NCBI RefSeq assembly: GCF_004349315.1 | Contig: NZ_SMLH01000004.1 | Coordinates: forward strand, 124,001-188,000 | Reading direction: 5' to 3' | Origin: Flavobacterium ranwuense | GTDB taxonomy: Bacteria; Bacteroidota; Bacteroidia; Flavobacteriales; Flavobacteriaceae | Length of the DNA stretch: 64,000 nucleotides | In this document: piece after piece, positions 50,317 to 58,278 of the stretch | How the letters are laid out: each line of letters opens with the position of its first letter | Position numbering within the stretch: the first letter of the stretch is position 1 | Translations under genes and position numbers: made by a program | Notes under the pieces: generated by a model | What the model was told of the DNA's origin: nothing | Database searches by the model: none | What the model saw: only the letters and a program-made list of their open reading frames with translations

Positions 50317-52836
50317 ATGGCAAAAATCAAGCACAACAATTTCATTGATACCGTCGATGAGGTAATCTCTGGAGCAAAAAAAGAAGGTGTACTACATCTC
50401 TATGTAGAAGATGAAGTTTTAAATGGGAGAACATTACAAATTAGGGGTAAAAAAATGTTTCATTTTGGCACTACCGGGTATTTAGGACTGGAGCAAGACA
50501 ACAGATTAAAAGAAGCAGCAATAACAGCTATTCAAAAGTATGGTACACAATTCCCACTCTCCAAAACCTACATTTCCAATCCGTTATATAGCGAATTGGA
50601 AAATAAGATTGAGGCTATGTATGGAATCTCTCCAATCATAACTAAAAACAGCACATTAGGTCATCTGGCAGTAATTCCAACAGTGGTAAGGGATGAAGAT
50701 GGAGTAATTCTAGACCATCAAGTGCATTGGAGTGTTCAGAATGCCTGCCAACTATTAAAGATAAGAGGGATTCCTGTAGAAATGATCCGACACAGTAATT
50801 TGGATATGCTGGAAGATAAAATTAAATTCCTCACTACAAGATGCAATAAAATATGGTATATGGCAGATGGTGTATATTCCATGTTTGGCGATTATGCTCC
50901 TATACGGGAGCTGATGGAGTTATGCAAAAAATACTCACAGTTGCACCTCTATTTTGATGACGTACACGGAATGAGTTGGAAAGGAAAAAACGGAACAGGA
51001 TATGTATTAGACATTTTAAAAGAATTACCCGAAAATGTAGTATTGTTTGGTACTTTAAGTAAAACATTTGGTGCCAGCGGAGCGACATTACTTTGTACTG
51101 ATAGCCGACTGCGTGAAAAAATTAAGAACTTTGGTGGACCGCTTACTTTTTCCGCACAACTGGAACCGGCTTCCGTAGCAGCTGCAATCGCTTCAGCTGA
51201 CATTCATCTTTCTCCCGAAATCACAAGCTTACAATGTGATTTATCTGAAAAAATAGAATATTTCAAATCACTATTGGAAAAAACCACACTCCCAATGATA
51301 GCCTTAAATAATTCCCCAGTATTTTTCTTGGGTACCGCTATGCCGTTGACCGCATATAAAATGGTGCAACGGCTCTTTAACGAAGGTTTTTATGTAAATC
51401 CAGCCATTTATCCGGCAGTCCCAATCAAAAACACAGGTATTCGAACCACACTTTCACGACACAATCAAAAAGAAGAAATAAAAGCATTAGTAGAAGCGAT
51501 GGAATACCATTATCCAAAAGCCTTAGAAGAATCGGGTAATAGTTTAAACAAAGTGAATACAGCTTTTGGCATAATGGAGACGATACTGCCAATAGAAACC
51601 CACAAGAAGAAAAATTTTCCTTCCGATGTAATGAAAAAGTGTGTTCCTGACGACCTTAGGCAAACAATAACTTTTTCGGAAGAAAATGTAGAGATAAAAA
51701 CGGACTTAGTATTACAATACGAAACATCGATAGAAAAAATAAATAAAAAGAACTGGAATGAAATTTTAGGAAGACGAAGCACATTCGACTGGGAAGGATT
51801 ATCTTTTTTAGAAAATGCTTTTACAAATCCGAACTATCCTGAAAACAATTGGGACTTTCATTATTATGTAATCAAAGACAAAAACGGAATTCCTGTACTG
51901 GCAACTTTTTTTACATACGGACTTTGGAAAGATGATATGTTGGCACCAGAATCGATTTCATTACAACTGGAAGAAAAAAGAAAACAAAATCCATTATACC
52001 TCACATCAAAAGTATTGGGAATGGGTTCCTTATTCACAGAGGGCAATCATTGTTACATCAATAAAGCACATCCATTAGCAGAAGAAGCCATAATGCTTTT
52101 ACTAGAACAAGTTGAAACATTGTACCATCAATTAAACGCCGATATGGTAGTATTAAGAGATTTCGAGGTAGATGAAAAATTGAATCGTATTTTTCACAAT
52201 CAAGGTTTCTTAAAAATAAGCATGCCTGAAACCTGCATTATAGAAAATACACAATGGAGTAGTATCGAAGAATTTTCTGCTTCGCTTTCTACCCGTTCTA
52301 GAAAACACTTTACAAAAGAGATACTGCCTTTTGAACAGGCTTTCGATATTGTAATAAAAAATCACTTAACAAACGAAGAATTAGAGCAGGCATATAAATT
52401 GTATCTGAATGTGAAAAATATCAATCATGCTATAAATACATTTACCTACCCGATAGAAGTTTTCCAAAAAATGGAAAAGCATTCCGGATGGGAATTCATA
52501 CTTCTATATTTAAAAAACGAAATCTCAAATCCATTGGTTGGAATTCTGTTTTGTTATAAAAATACGTCGCACACTTATGTTCCAGCATTGATAGGAATGG
52601 ATTATGATTATGCAAAAGAATTCCAACTCTATCGACAACTCCTGTTTCAGGCAATCAAACGCGCTCGAGAACTGAACTTAAATAAAATTGATTTTGGCGT
52701 ATCTGCCACTTTTGAGAAAAGAAAATTAGGAGCCACAATAATTCCAAAAGTAGCCTACATTCAGGCAAGAGATAATTTTTCAATGGAATTAATGGGTACA
52801 CTTCAGAACGAAGACAAAACACGCTCTGGCAATTAA
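50317..52836 (+). CDS. Alpha-oxoamine synthase fused to a GNAT/BioF2-type acyltransferase
   Basis: The start at 50317 (MAKIKHNNFIDTVDE) is preferred over 50206, whose frame runs through the operator. The 839-residue protein has an N-terminal PLP-dependent alpha-oxoamine synthase (about 35-400), with FHFGTTGYLGLEQDNR, the His of DHQVHWSVQNAC, DDVHGMSWKGKNGTG and the PLP Lys in GTLSKTFGASG near 249. Such enzymes condense an acyl thioester with an amino acid to an aminoketone. The C-terminal half (about 480-830) is a GNAT/FemAB-like acyltransferase (STRSRKHFTKEIL, ELNLNKIDFGVSATFEKRKL). One chain could thus form and then N-acylate a sphingoid- or sulfonolipid-like base. The final step is inference. 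Confidence 0.83.
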   Translation: MAKIKHNNFIDTVDEVISGAKKEGVLHLYVEDEVLNGRTLQIRGKKMFHFGTTGYLGLEQDNRLKEAAITAIQKYGTQFPLSKTYISNPLYSELENKIEAMYGISPIITKNSTLGHLAVIPTVVRDEDGVILDHQVHWSVQNACQLLKIRGIPVEMIRHSNLDMLEDKIKFLTTRCNKIWYMADGVYSMFGDYAPIRELMELCKKYSQLHLYFDDVHGMSWKGKNGTGYVLDILKELPENVVLFGTLSKTFGASGATLLCTDSRLREKIKNFGGPLTFSAQLEPASVAAAIASADIHLSPEITSLQCDLSEKIEYFKSLLEKTTLPMIALNNSPVFFLGTAMPLTAYKMVQRLFNEGFYVNPAIYPAVPIKNTGIRTTLSRHNQKEEIKALVEAMEYHYPKALEESGNSLNKVNTAFGIMETILPIETHKKKNFPSDVMKKCVPDDLRQTITFSEENVEIKTDLVLQYETSIEKINKKNWNEILGRRSTFDWEGLSFLENAFTNPNYPENNWDFHYYVIKDKNGIPVLATFFTYGLWKDDMLAPESISLQLEEKRKQNPLYLTSKVLGMGSLFTEGNHCYINKAHPLAEEAIMLLLEQVETLYHQLNADMVVLRDFEVDEKLNRIFHNQGFLKISMPETCIIENTQWSSIEEFSASLSTRSRKHFTKEILPFEQAFDIVIKNHLTNEELEQAYKLYLNVKNINHAINTFTYPIEVFQKMEKHSGWEFILLYLKNEISNPLVGILFCYKNTSHTYVPALIGMDYDYAKEFQLYRQLLFQAIKRARELNLNKIDFGVSATFEKRKLGATIIPKVAYIQARDNFSMELMGTLQNEDKTRSGN

Positions 52837-52878
52837 AACTAATTACAACCAAAAAATATAACCAATCCACTTTTCACT

Positions 52879-52910
52879 CCCCTCTCCTTTTGGAGAGGGG
52901 TTGGGGGTGT
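52879..52910. repeat. Palindromic REP-like repeat before rteC
   Basis: CCCCTCTCC (52879-52887), loop TTTT, then GGAGAGGGG (52892-52900), followed by TTGGGGGTGT. From memory this hairpin with a G-rich tail is dispersed in many flavobacterial genomes. An ATG at 52890 lies inside it. Confidence 0.6.
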
Positions 52911-52928
52911 GGTTTAAACCAGAAACCT

Positions 52929-53759
52929 ATGTTTAAAAACACTGTTGAAGATTTTAATTCTAAAATAAATTCGATAATTTATTCCGAAGAAAACCATCTC
53001 AAAAAAGCAACTGGAGGTATTGATTTATGCAACAAAACGGTATCCAAATTAAAAGAGATAGTGGAGCAGAATGATTTCGAAACAGTACCCGCTGAGATTG
53101 ATTTTTTCAAAAATATCAAACCACTCCCTATGAGTTACCTAATCTATTATACCGAAGTACGCTCTTGTGAACTGCGAAAGCCAAAAACAGGCACTTCATA
53201 CCAAATAGAATTTTTCGAAAAGGAAATGCGCAAAATCAATAAGTTCTTTTCTCGAAACAGGGATTTTGTGAATTATATGGAACAAGGAAATACCTATATA
53301 GATCATCAGTTTTTTACAAGAAACCCTGGCAATAATTTCCCTTTCACTCCGATGACCGATTATTACCAATATCCCGAATTCTCCTCCTCACACGACATGC
53401 TCTGGGCAAAAATAAAAGCAATGTACCGTTTCATTCATTACATCCGCGAAGCAATGCAAAAGCTCAATGCTGGACATGAAATACTATTTGAAGAGAAAAA
53501 ACATAAAGTACTGGCATGGACAGCTCCAAAAACAGCACTCACAGAATTAATCTATGCCTTACATTCCAATGGGGCTTTAAACCATGGCGCGGCCGACATA
53601 AATACAATAGCGGCATCATTCGAAGACTTTTTTAATATCAAAATAGAAAATATCTACAAAACCTACACCGAAATTAAAGAACGCAAGAGTAGTAAAACAA
53701 AATTTCTGGAAGAATTGATGGCGAATCTACGGCAAAAAATGAGTGATGAAGAGGAATAA
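52929..53759 (+). CDS. RteC-domain protein
   Basis: The 276-residue protein resembles RteC of Bacteroides conjugative transposons, a DNA-binding regulator of excision. It has the pairs MSYLIYYTEVRSCELRKPKT, FEKEMRKINKFFSRNRDFVN, YMEQGNTYIDHQFFTRN and the C-terminal WTAPKTALTELIYALHSNGA then LNHGAADINTIAASFEDFFN. An ATG at 52890 would add the translation of the REP-like hairpin (MERGWGCGLNQ...), so 52929 is the likely start. Such genes mark Bacteroidota mobile islands even without tet genes. The island module that follows supports this. Confidence 0.85.
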   Translation: MFKNTVEDFNSKINSIIYSEENHLKKATGGIDLCNKTVSKLKEIVEQNDFETVPAEIDFFKNIKPLPMSYLIYYTEVRSCELRKPKTGTSYQIEFFEKEMRKINKFFSRNRDFVNYMEQGNTYIDHQFFTRNPGNNFPFTPMTDYYQYPEFSSSHDMLWAKIKAMYRFIHYIREAMQKLNAGHEILFEEKKHKVLAWTAPKTALTELIYALHSNGALNHGAADINTIAASFEDFFNIKIENIYKTYTEIKERKSSKTKFLEELMANLRQKMSDEEE

Positions 53760-54142
53760 TTAAAAATCGGTAGTCAATCGGAACCTACGAAGAATAGTAT
53801 TACAAAAACAAACTCGTAATCGACTGTCAAAGCCAAATAACAGGGACTTTTTGTATTTCTAAAGAACAGCTTAAAATTATGTTTTTTTAGCCTTTTCTTT
53901 TAGAAAACCCATCCTACGAGTCATTTTTCATTAGAAAATGATATTTTTTAAATACAGAACTACAACAACACAAAAAAAACACAGATAAAAAACGCCAATA
54001 CCCACCAAAACAGGCTTTAAATAATGTTTAAATGTTAAATTTCTTCGGTAGTCCGGTTCGTATGGGGATAAAAAACAAATAAAAGCAGTCAATTTTGTCT
54101 CAGTAAAAAATTACAATAGATACAAACTTAAACCACTTTCAA
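53760..54142. other. Intergenic region between rteC and the HTH gene
   Basis: No gene is seen. A TCATTTT/AAAATGA hairpin occurs near 53921-53941. Two related motifs are present, CGGTAGTCAATCGGAACC near 53768 and CGGTAGTCCGGTTCG near 54045. They could be binding sites for RteC or an island end, but this is only a resemblance. The region is likely regulatory for the module that follows. Confidence 0.4.
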
Positions 54143-54433
54143 ATGGCTGCAACAATTATGACAGTAGAAGATTTTAAGGAATTCAAAATAGAACTCCTGG
54201 AACAAATCAAAAAAATAGTAGAATCCCAAAATACGGCTAGCATCAAAAAGTGGCTAAAATCCACAGAAGTACGTAAGCTACTAAACATTTCTCCCGGAAC
54301 ACTCCAAAACCTCCGCATCAACGGAACTCTTGCCTATACTAAAATCGGTGGCACTATCTATTATGCCAATCAAGACATTGATAAACTATTGGAACAGAAC
54401 AAAGTCAACTCAATTCCCAATCTCTTCAAATAA
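54143..54433 (+). CDS. Excisionase-like helix-turn-helix protein
   Basis: The 96-residue protein has an N-terminal helix, then a MerR/excisionase-type winged HTH at about 38-85: WLKSTEVRKLLNISPGTLQN, LRINGTLAYTKIGGTIYYAN. The 'STEVRKLLNIS-TLQNLR-GTL-TKIGG-YY' pattern is the HTH_17 family common beside Bacteroidota mobile elements, where it acts in excision or replication control. Two starts, at 54143 and the nearby MTVEDF, are possible. Confidence 0.85.
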   Translation: MAATIMTVEDFKEFKIELLEQIKKIVESQNTASIKKWLKSTEVRKLLNISPGTLQNLRINGTLAYTKIGGTIYYANQDIDKLLEQNKVNSIPNLFK

Positions 54434-54440
54434 ACATTCA

Positions 54441-54475
54441 CCTTCCTCTGGAGAGGTGCCCATAGGGTGGGGTAG
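54441..54475. repeat. Partial REP-like repeat between HTH and winged-helix genes
   Basis: CCTCTGGAGAGGTGCCCATAG followed by GGTGGGGT has the short hairpin CCTC-TG-GAGG and the GTGCCC...GGGTGGGGT tail of a dispersed flavobacterial repeat related to the one at 52879-52910. Confidence 0.5.
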
Positions 54476-54511
54476 AAAAATACACAAGCAATAAACCATA
54501 AATTCAAAACA

Positions 54512-55387
54512 ATGAATTACATAAAACACCTAACTGGCTTTTTCGACAAAGTAGCCAAAGACAAAGTGCTCAATCCAACACATGTGAGTATGTATGTGGC
54601 TTTGTTTCAATTCTGGAATTGCAATCGATTCAAAAATCCAATCAGTATTTCGCGTGATGAGGTGATGCGAATCAGCAAAATTAGTTCTAAAGCGACTTAT
54701 CATAAATGCTTAAAAAACTTGCATTCTTTAGGATACATCAATTATGAGCCGTCATATAATCCATTCAAAGGGAGTCAAGTATATCTTTTTAATCTTTCTG
54801 ACGAACTAAAACCAATGCCCAAAAACGAAAAAAATACCAGTTCAAATACTGAACCTGTTTTTAAACTCGTTACTGAACAAGTAGTGAACAAGTCTTGTAC
54901 TAGTAGTGGGACTGGTAGTGAACAAGCGCTGGTATCTTATATAAACAATACAAACATACCAAACATTTCAAACAATTTAAAGATTGTAAACTTGGATGAG
55001 CAAGCACAAAATTTTCAAATTGAAGATGATATTTTAAAAAATGTTGATACCGAAAAGAAAGAAAAAAAGTTGCGCGAAAAAAAGAAAGAAGATTTTATCA
55101 CTTCGAGCGTGTCATCCCGAGCGCAGTCGAGAGACGATAAACCAACAATCGAAAAAGTCAAAACCTATTTCCTCCAACAAAACTTCCCGGAACTTGAAGC
55201 ACAAAAGTTTTTTAATTATTTCTCAAGCATCGGTTGGCTAGTTGGTGGTAAAACCCCGATGGTCGATTGGCAAGCTGCAGCACAAAACTGGATACTAAAC
55301 GCAAACAAATTCAACACCAATGAAAACCCAAACAGAGCAAAACACCTCAACACAGTCACTGACAAAGACTATTCGGAGCCACTTTAA
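54512..55387 (+). CDS. Winged-helix protein of a mobile island (replication/transcription type)
   Basis: The 291-residue protein has an N-terminal helix-turn-helix region at about 1-95: GFFDKVAKDKVLNPTHVSMY, ISISRDEVMRISKISSKATY, LKNLHSLGYINYEPS. A polar, low-complexity middle follows (about 105-205). The C-terminal helical domain (about 212-270: VKTYFLQQNFPELEAQKFFN) resembles the lower region of replication initiator or DnaD-type proteins. Residues about 197-209 (SSVSSRAQSRDDK) are the in-frame translation of a dispersed DNA repeat at 55101-55135. The protein precedes the DnaC-like ATPase. Confidence 0.65.
   Translation: MNYIKHLTGFFDKVAKDKVLNPTHVSMYVALFQFWNCNRFKNPISISRDEVMRISKISSKATYHKCLKNLHSLGYINYEPSYNPFKGSQVYLFNLSDELKPMPKNEKNTSSNTEPVFKLVTEQVVNKSCTSSGTGSEQALVSYINNTNIPNISNNLKIVNLDEQAQNFQIEDDILKNVDTEKKEKKLREKKKEDFITSSVSSRAQSRDDKPTIEKVKTYFLQQNFPELEAQKFFNYFSSIGWLVGGKTPMVDWQAAAQNWILNANKFNTNENPNRAKHLNTVTDKDYSEPL
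55101..55135 (+). repeat. Dispersed repeat embedded in a coding frame
   Basis: CTTCGAGCG, GTCATCCCGAGCGCAGTCGA and GAGAC match the well-known type of dispersed Bacteroidota repeat built on GTCAT..CGAGCGCAGTCGAG. It lies inside the winged-helix gene and adds SSVSSRAQSRDD to the protein without breaking the frame. Confidence 0.65.
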
Positions 55388-55471
55388 CAAGTCCCGTCAG
55401 TTCGAGTGTTTTTTGTGTAATGCAATGGAACAAAAAAAGTATCGAGAACCTATCAATAAACGAATCACCAA

Positions 55472-56098
55472 ATGGAAACAGAAATAAAATCCCACTATAA
55501 CTACGATGAAGTAATTATTTGGCTCGAAAAAAAAGGCGTTGAATTATACGGAAATCATTTCAAAATCCTTGAAAGCGATTACCCTATAATTTACAAACTC
55601 ATCGCTTATTTCCTAAAAGACGAAGCAGCGTGTTTTCAATACAACATCAACCTCAACAAAGGAATAATGCTTTCTGGACCAGTCGGCTGTGGCAAAACAT
55701 CACTTTTGAATTTAATGAAATACCTAACCCCAACGGAACACAAATTTTTCGTTAAACCTTGCCGAGATATCAGTTTTGAATTTATCCAGGATGGTTACGA
55801 AATCATCCACAAATACAGCAAAGGCAAACTCTACCAATCCGAACCCAAAACCATCTGCTTTGATGATCTTGGCACAGAAAACAACCTAAAATATTTCGGA
55901 AACGAATGCAATGTAATGGCAGAAATTCTATTAAGTCGTTACGATATTTTTACAACGAGAAAAGTCCAAACACATATAACTACAAATTTATCAGCAAGTG
56001 AAATTGAAAATGTGTATGGTAATCGTGTTCGCAGCAGATTAAGGGAAATGATTAATTTGATTGCTTTTGATAAAGAATTTGAAGATAAAAGAGTTTGA
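55472..56098 (+). CDS. DnaC/IstB-like ATPase of the mobile module
   Basis: The 208-residue P-loop protein has Walker A LSGPVGCGKTSLLNLMKYLT near residue 67 and Walker B KTICFDDLGTENNLKYFG near 128. Sensor-type HITTNLSASEIENVYGNRVRSRL follows near 170. This is the small DnaC-like ATPase that often follows the winged-helix gene in Bacteroidota islands and may load a helicase onto the element. The link to replication is inferred. Confidence 0.82.
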   Translation: METEIKSHYNYDEVIIWLEKKGVELYGNHFKILESDYPIIYKLIAYFLKDEAACFQYNINLNKGIMLSGPVGCGKTSLLNLMKYLTPTEHKFFVKPCRDISFEFIQDGYEIIHKYSKGKLYQSEPKTICFDDLGTENNLKYFGNECNVMAEILLSRYDIFTTRKVQTHITTNLSASEIENVYGNRVRSRLREMINLIAFDKEFEDKRV

Positions 56099-56181
56099 TA
56101 AGTAGGTTAATAAGTCAAAACTAGACAAACAAATTAATCAGAATTATTTTCTATTTTGGTAAACCATATAAATGGTGGATT

Positions 56182-58278
56182 ATGAAGATAAATAAAATAA
56201 AAATTGAAAATTTTAGACTTTTAAAAAACTTTCAATTAGATCTAGAAAATGAATTATCATTGGTTATTGGTAAAAATAATTGTGGGAAGACTTCTTTATT
56301 GGCAGTATTAGATAAATTCTTAAATCAGTCAGATAAAACTAAATTTTCATTTGATGATTTTAATATAGATTTTAAGAATGAAATTAAAGCATTAGTTGAG
56401 AATCCTTCCGAAAACGATGATATTTTTGAGCAAAAAGGCATCAAATTAAAACTATTTATTGAGTACAATGAAGAAGATAATTTATCTAATGTTTCAAGGG
56501 TAATGATGGATTTAGATCCAAATAATAACTTTATTGTTTTAGGCTTTGAATACGTTCTTGATTTCGAAAAATTAAATAAATTAAGAATTGATTATAATGA
56601 ATTCGCAAAAAAAGAAGCATTAAAAATTAGAAAGAAAAAGGATGATGAATCCAAGTCGTTGAAAGATTTATTTTATTTTTTAAAAGCAAATCATCAAGAA
56701 TACTTTGTGTTCGCTAGAAAATCGATTGAGTTTGATTTAAGTACTAATGAAGAAAATGAATTGAATTTTATCGATTTGATAAAAGAAAAAATTAGCATTA
56801 AGGAAATAATTAATTTTAAATTTATTAGGGCTAAACGTGATGTTTCTAACAAAGAAGCTGATAAAACGTTATCAATTCAAACATCAAAAATTTACACAAA
56901 GACAGAAGCAAGTGATGAACAGCAAGAGGCAATCGATGACTTTAAAGACAAATTAAGTGATACAGATTTTGTATTAAGTGATATTTATTCAAATCTATTT
57001 AAAAATGTAATTGAAAAAGTCAAAATATTCGGTGGTGTCAAAAAAGATGATTCAATTATTGAAATAGTTTCAACATTGCAGCATCGTGAGTTACTTGAAG
57101 GCAATACAACAGTTATGTATAATCATAATGAAAGTTCATTGCCAGAACATTACAATGGTCTTGGGTATATGAATTTAATAAGTATGATATTCGAAATTGA
57201 AATCCTTATTCAAGATTTTAAGAATAGTAAAGATGAAAAACCTTCGGATATAAATTTGCTATTTATTGAAGAACCGGAAGCGCATACTCATCCACAGATG
57301 CAATATGTATTTATTAAAAACATCAAAGAATTATTAAAACAAGGAATTAAAAGAGATGATGGTCAAAGTGGCGAATTGCAATCAATAATTAGCACACATT
57401 CTTCTCATATTGTTTCTGAAAGTAATTTTGATGATATTAAATACTTAAAAAAGAATGGCAATAATTCTGTAATCGCAAAAAACTTAAAAGAATTAAAAGA
57501 AGAATATAAAACAAATACCAAACAGTATGAATTTCTAAAACAATACCTTACAATCAATAGAGCCGAGATATTTTTTGCTGACAAAGCAATATTAATTGAA
57601 GGAGATACAGAAAGAATTTTGTTTCCAACTTTGATGAAAAAATATGATATTGAAGAAGAAAAAAAACATAAAAGCCTTGGAACCGTTGATAATTCACTTC
57701 CTCTTCTTTCTCAAAACATTTCAATTATAGAAGTTGGGGCATATTCTCAAATTTTTGAAAAATTCATAGAATTTATTGGCATAAAAACTTTAGTTATTAC
57801 GGATTTAGATACTATTGGATTAGATGATAAAAAATGTGAGCCCTCAATTGGAGTTAACTATTCTAATGATGCTTTAAGCTTTTTCTTTAATAATCCGACA
57901 TTAATTGATTTAAAAGGTTTTACTATTCAAAATAAGACTTTTAGTAACACTACTGGTTTATGGAATGTTGATGGTAATGGTAAACTATGTGTTGTTTATC
58001 AAATACTAGAAAATGGATTTAATTCTCGCAGTTTTGAAGACTCCTTTATTCATTTAAACAGAGATTTTATTACCCCAATAAAAAATGAATTTAAAGGCTT
58101 GAAAAATCGTACTGATTTTGATAATACAGCAAATAATGCTTATCAATTAGCTGAAAATTGTATTAATAAAAAAACTCATTTTGCTTTGGATATATTATAT
58201 CATAGCAACGATGATTTTAGTAATTGGCAAATACCAGGATATATAAAAGAAGGATTGTTATGGTTGAAACAGGATTAG
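56182..58278 (+). CDS. gajA: OLD-family ATPase/TOPRIM nuclease, GajA-like
   Basis: The 698-residue protein begins MKINKIKIENFRLLKNFQLD. An ABC-type ATPase has Walker A VIGKNNCGKTSLLAVLDKF near residue 29 and Walker B LLFIEEPEAHTHPQMQYVF near 362, with the D-loop/switch THSSHI near 410. A C-terminal TOPRIM nuclease domain starts with AILIEGDTERILFP near 470 and has VITDLDTIG near 537. This order is that of GajA in the Gabija defence system. Typical GajA proteins are shorter (around 550-600 residues), and here extra sequence lies in the ATPase and C-terminal end. The UvrD-like gene that overlaps its end supports the assignment. Confidence 0.8.
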   Translation: MKINKIKIENFRLLKNFQLDLENELSLVIGKNNCGKTSLLAVLDKFLNQSDKTKFSFDDFNIDFKNEIKALVENPSENDDIFEQKGIKLKLFIEYNEEDNLSNVSRVMMDLDPNNNFIVLGFEYVLDFEKLNKLRIDYNEFAKKEALKIRKKKDDESKSLKDLFYFLKANHQEYFVFARKSIEFDLSTNEENELNFIDLIKEKISIKEIINFKFIRAKRDVSNKEADKTLSIQTSKIYTKTEASDEQQEAIDDFKDKLSDTDFVLSDIYSNLFKNVIEKVKIFGGVKKDDSIIEIVSTLQHRELLEGNTTVMYNHNESSLPEHYNGLGYMNLISMIFEIEILIQDFKNSKDEKPSDINLLFIEEPEAHTHPQMQYVFIKNIKELLKQGIKRDDGQSGELQSIISTHSSHIVSESNFDDIKYLKKNGNNSVIAKNLKELKEEYKTNTKQYEFLKQYLTINRAEIFFADKAILIEGDTERILFPTLMKKYDIEEEKKHKSLGTVDNSLPLLSQNISIIEVGAYSQIFEKFIEFIGIKTLVITDLDTIGLDDKKCEPSIGVNYSNDALSFFFNNPTLIDLKGFTIQNKTFSNTTGLWNVDGNGKLCVVYQILENGFNSRSFEDSFIHLNRDFITPIKNEFKGLKNRTDFDNTANNAYQLAENCINKKTHFALDILYHSNDDFSNWQIPGYIKEGLLWLKQD

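Noticed and set aside
52890..52928. Upstream extension of rteC starting MERGWGCG
   Set aside because: It is the translation of a REP-like DNA hairpin; the start at 52929 is the natural one.
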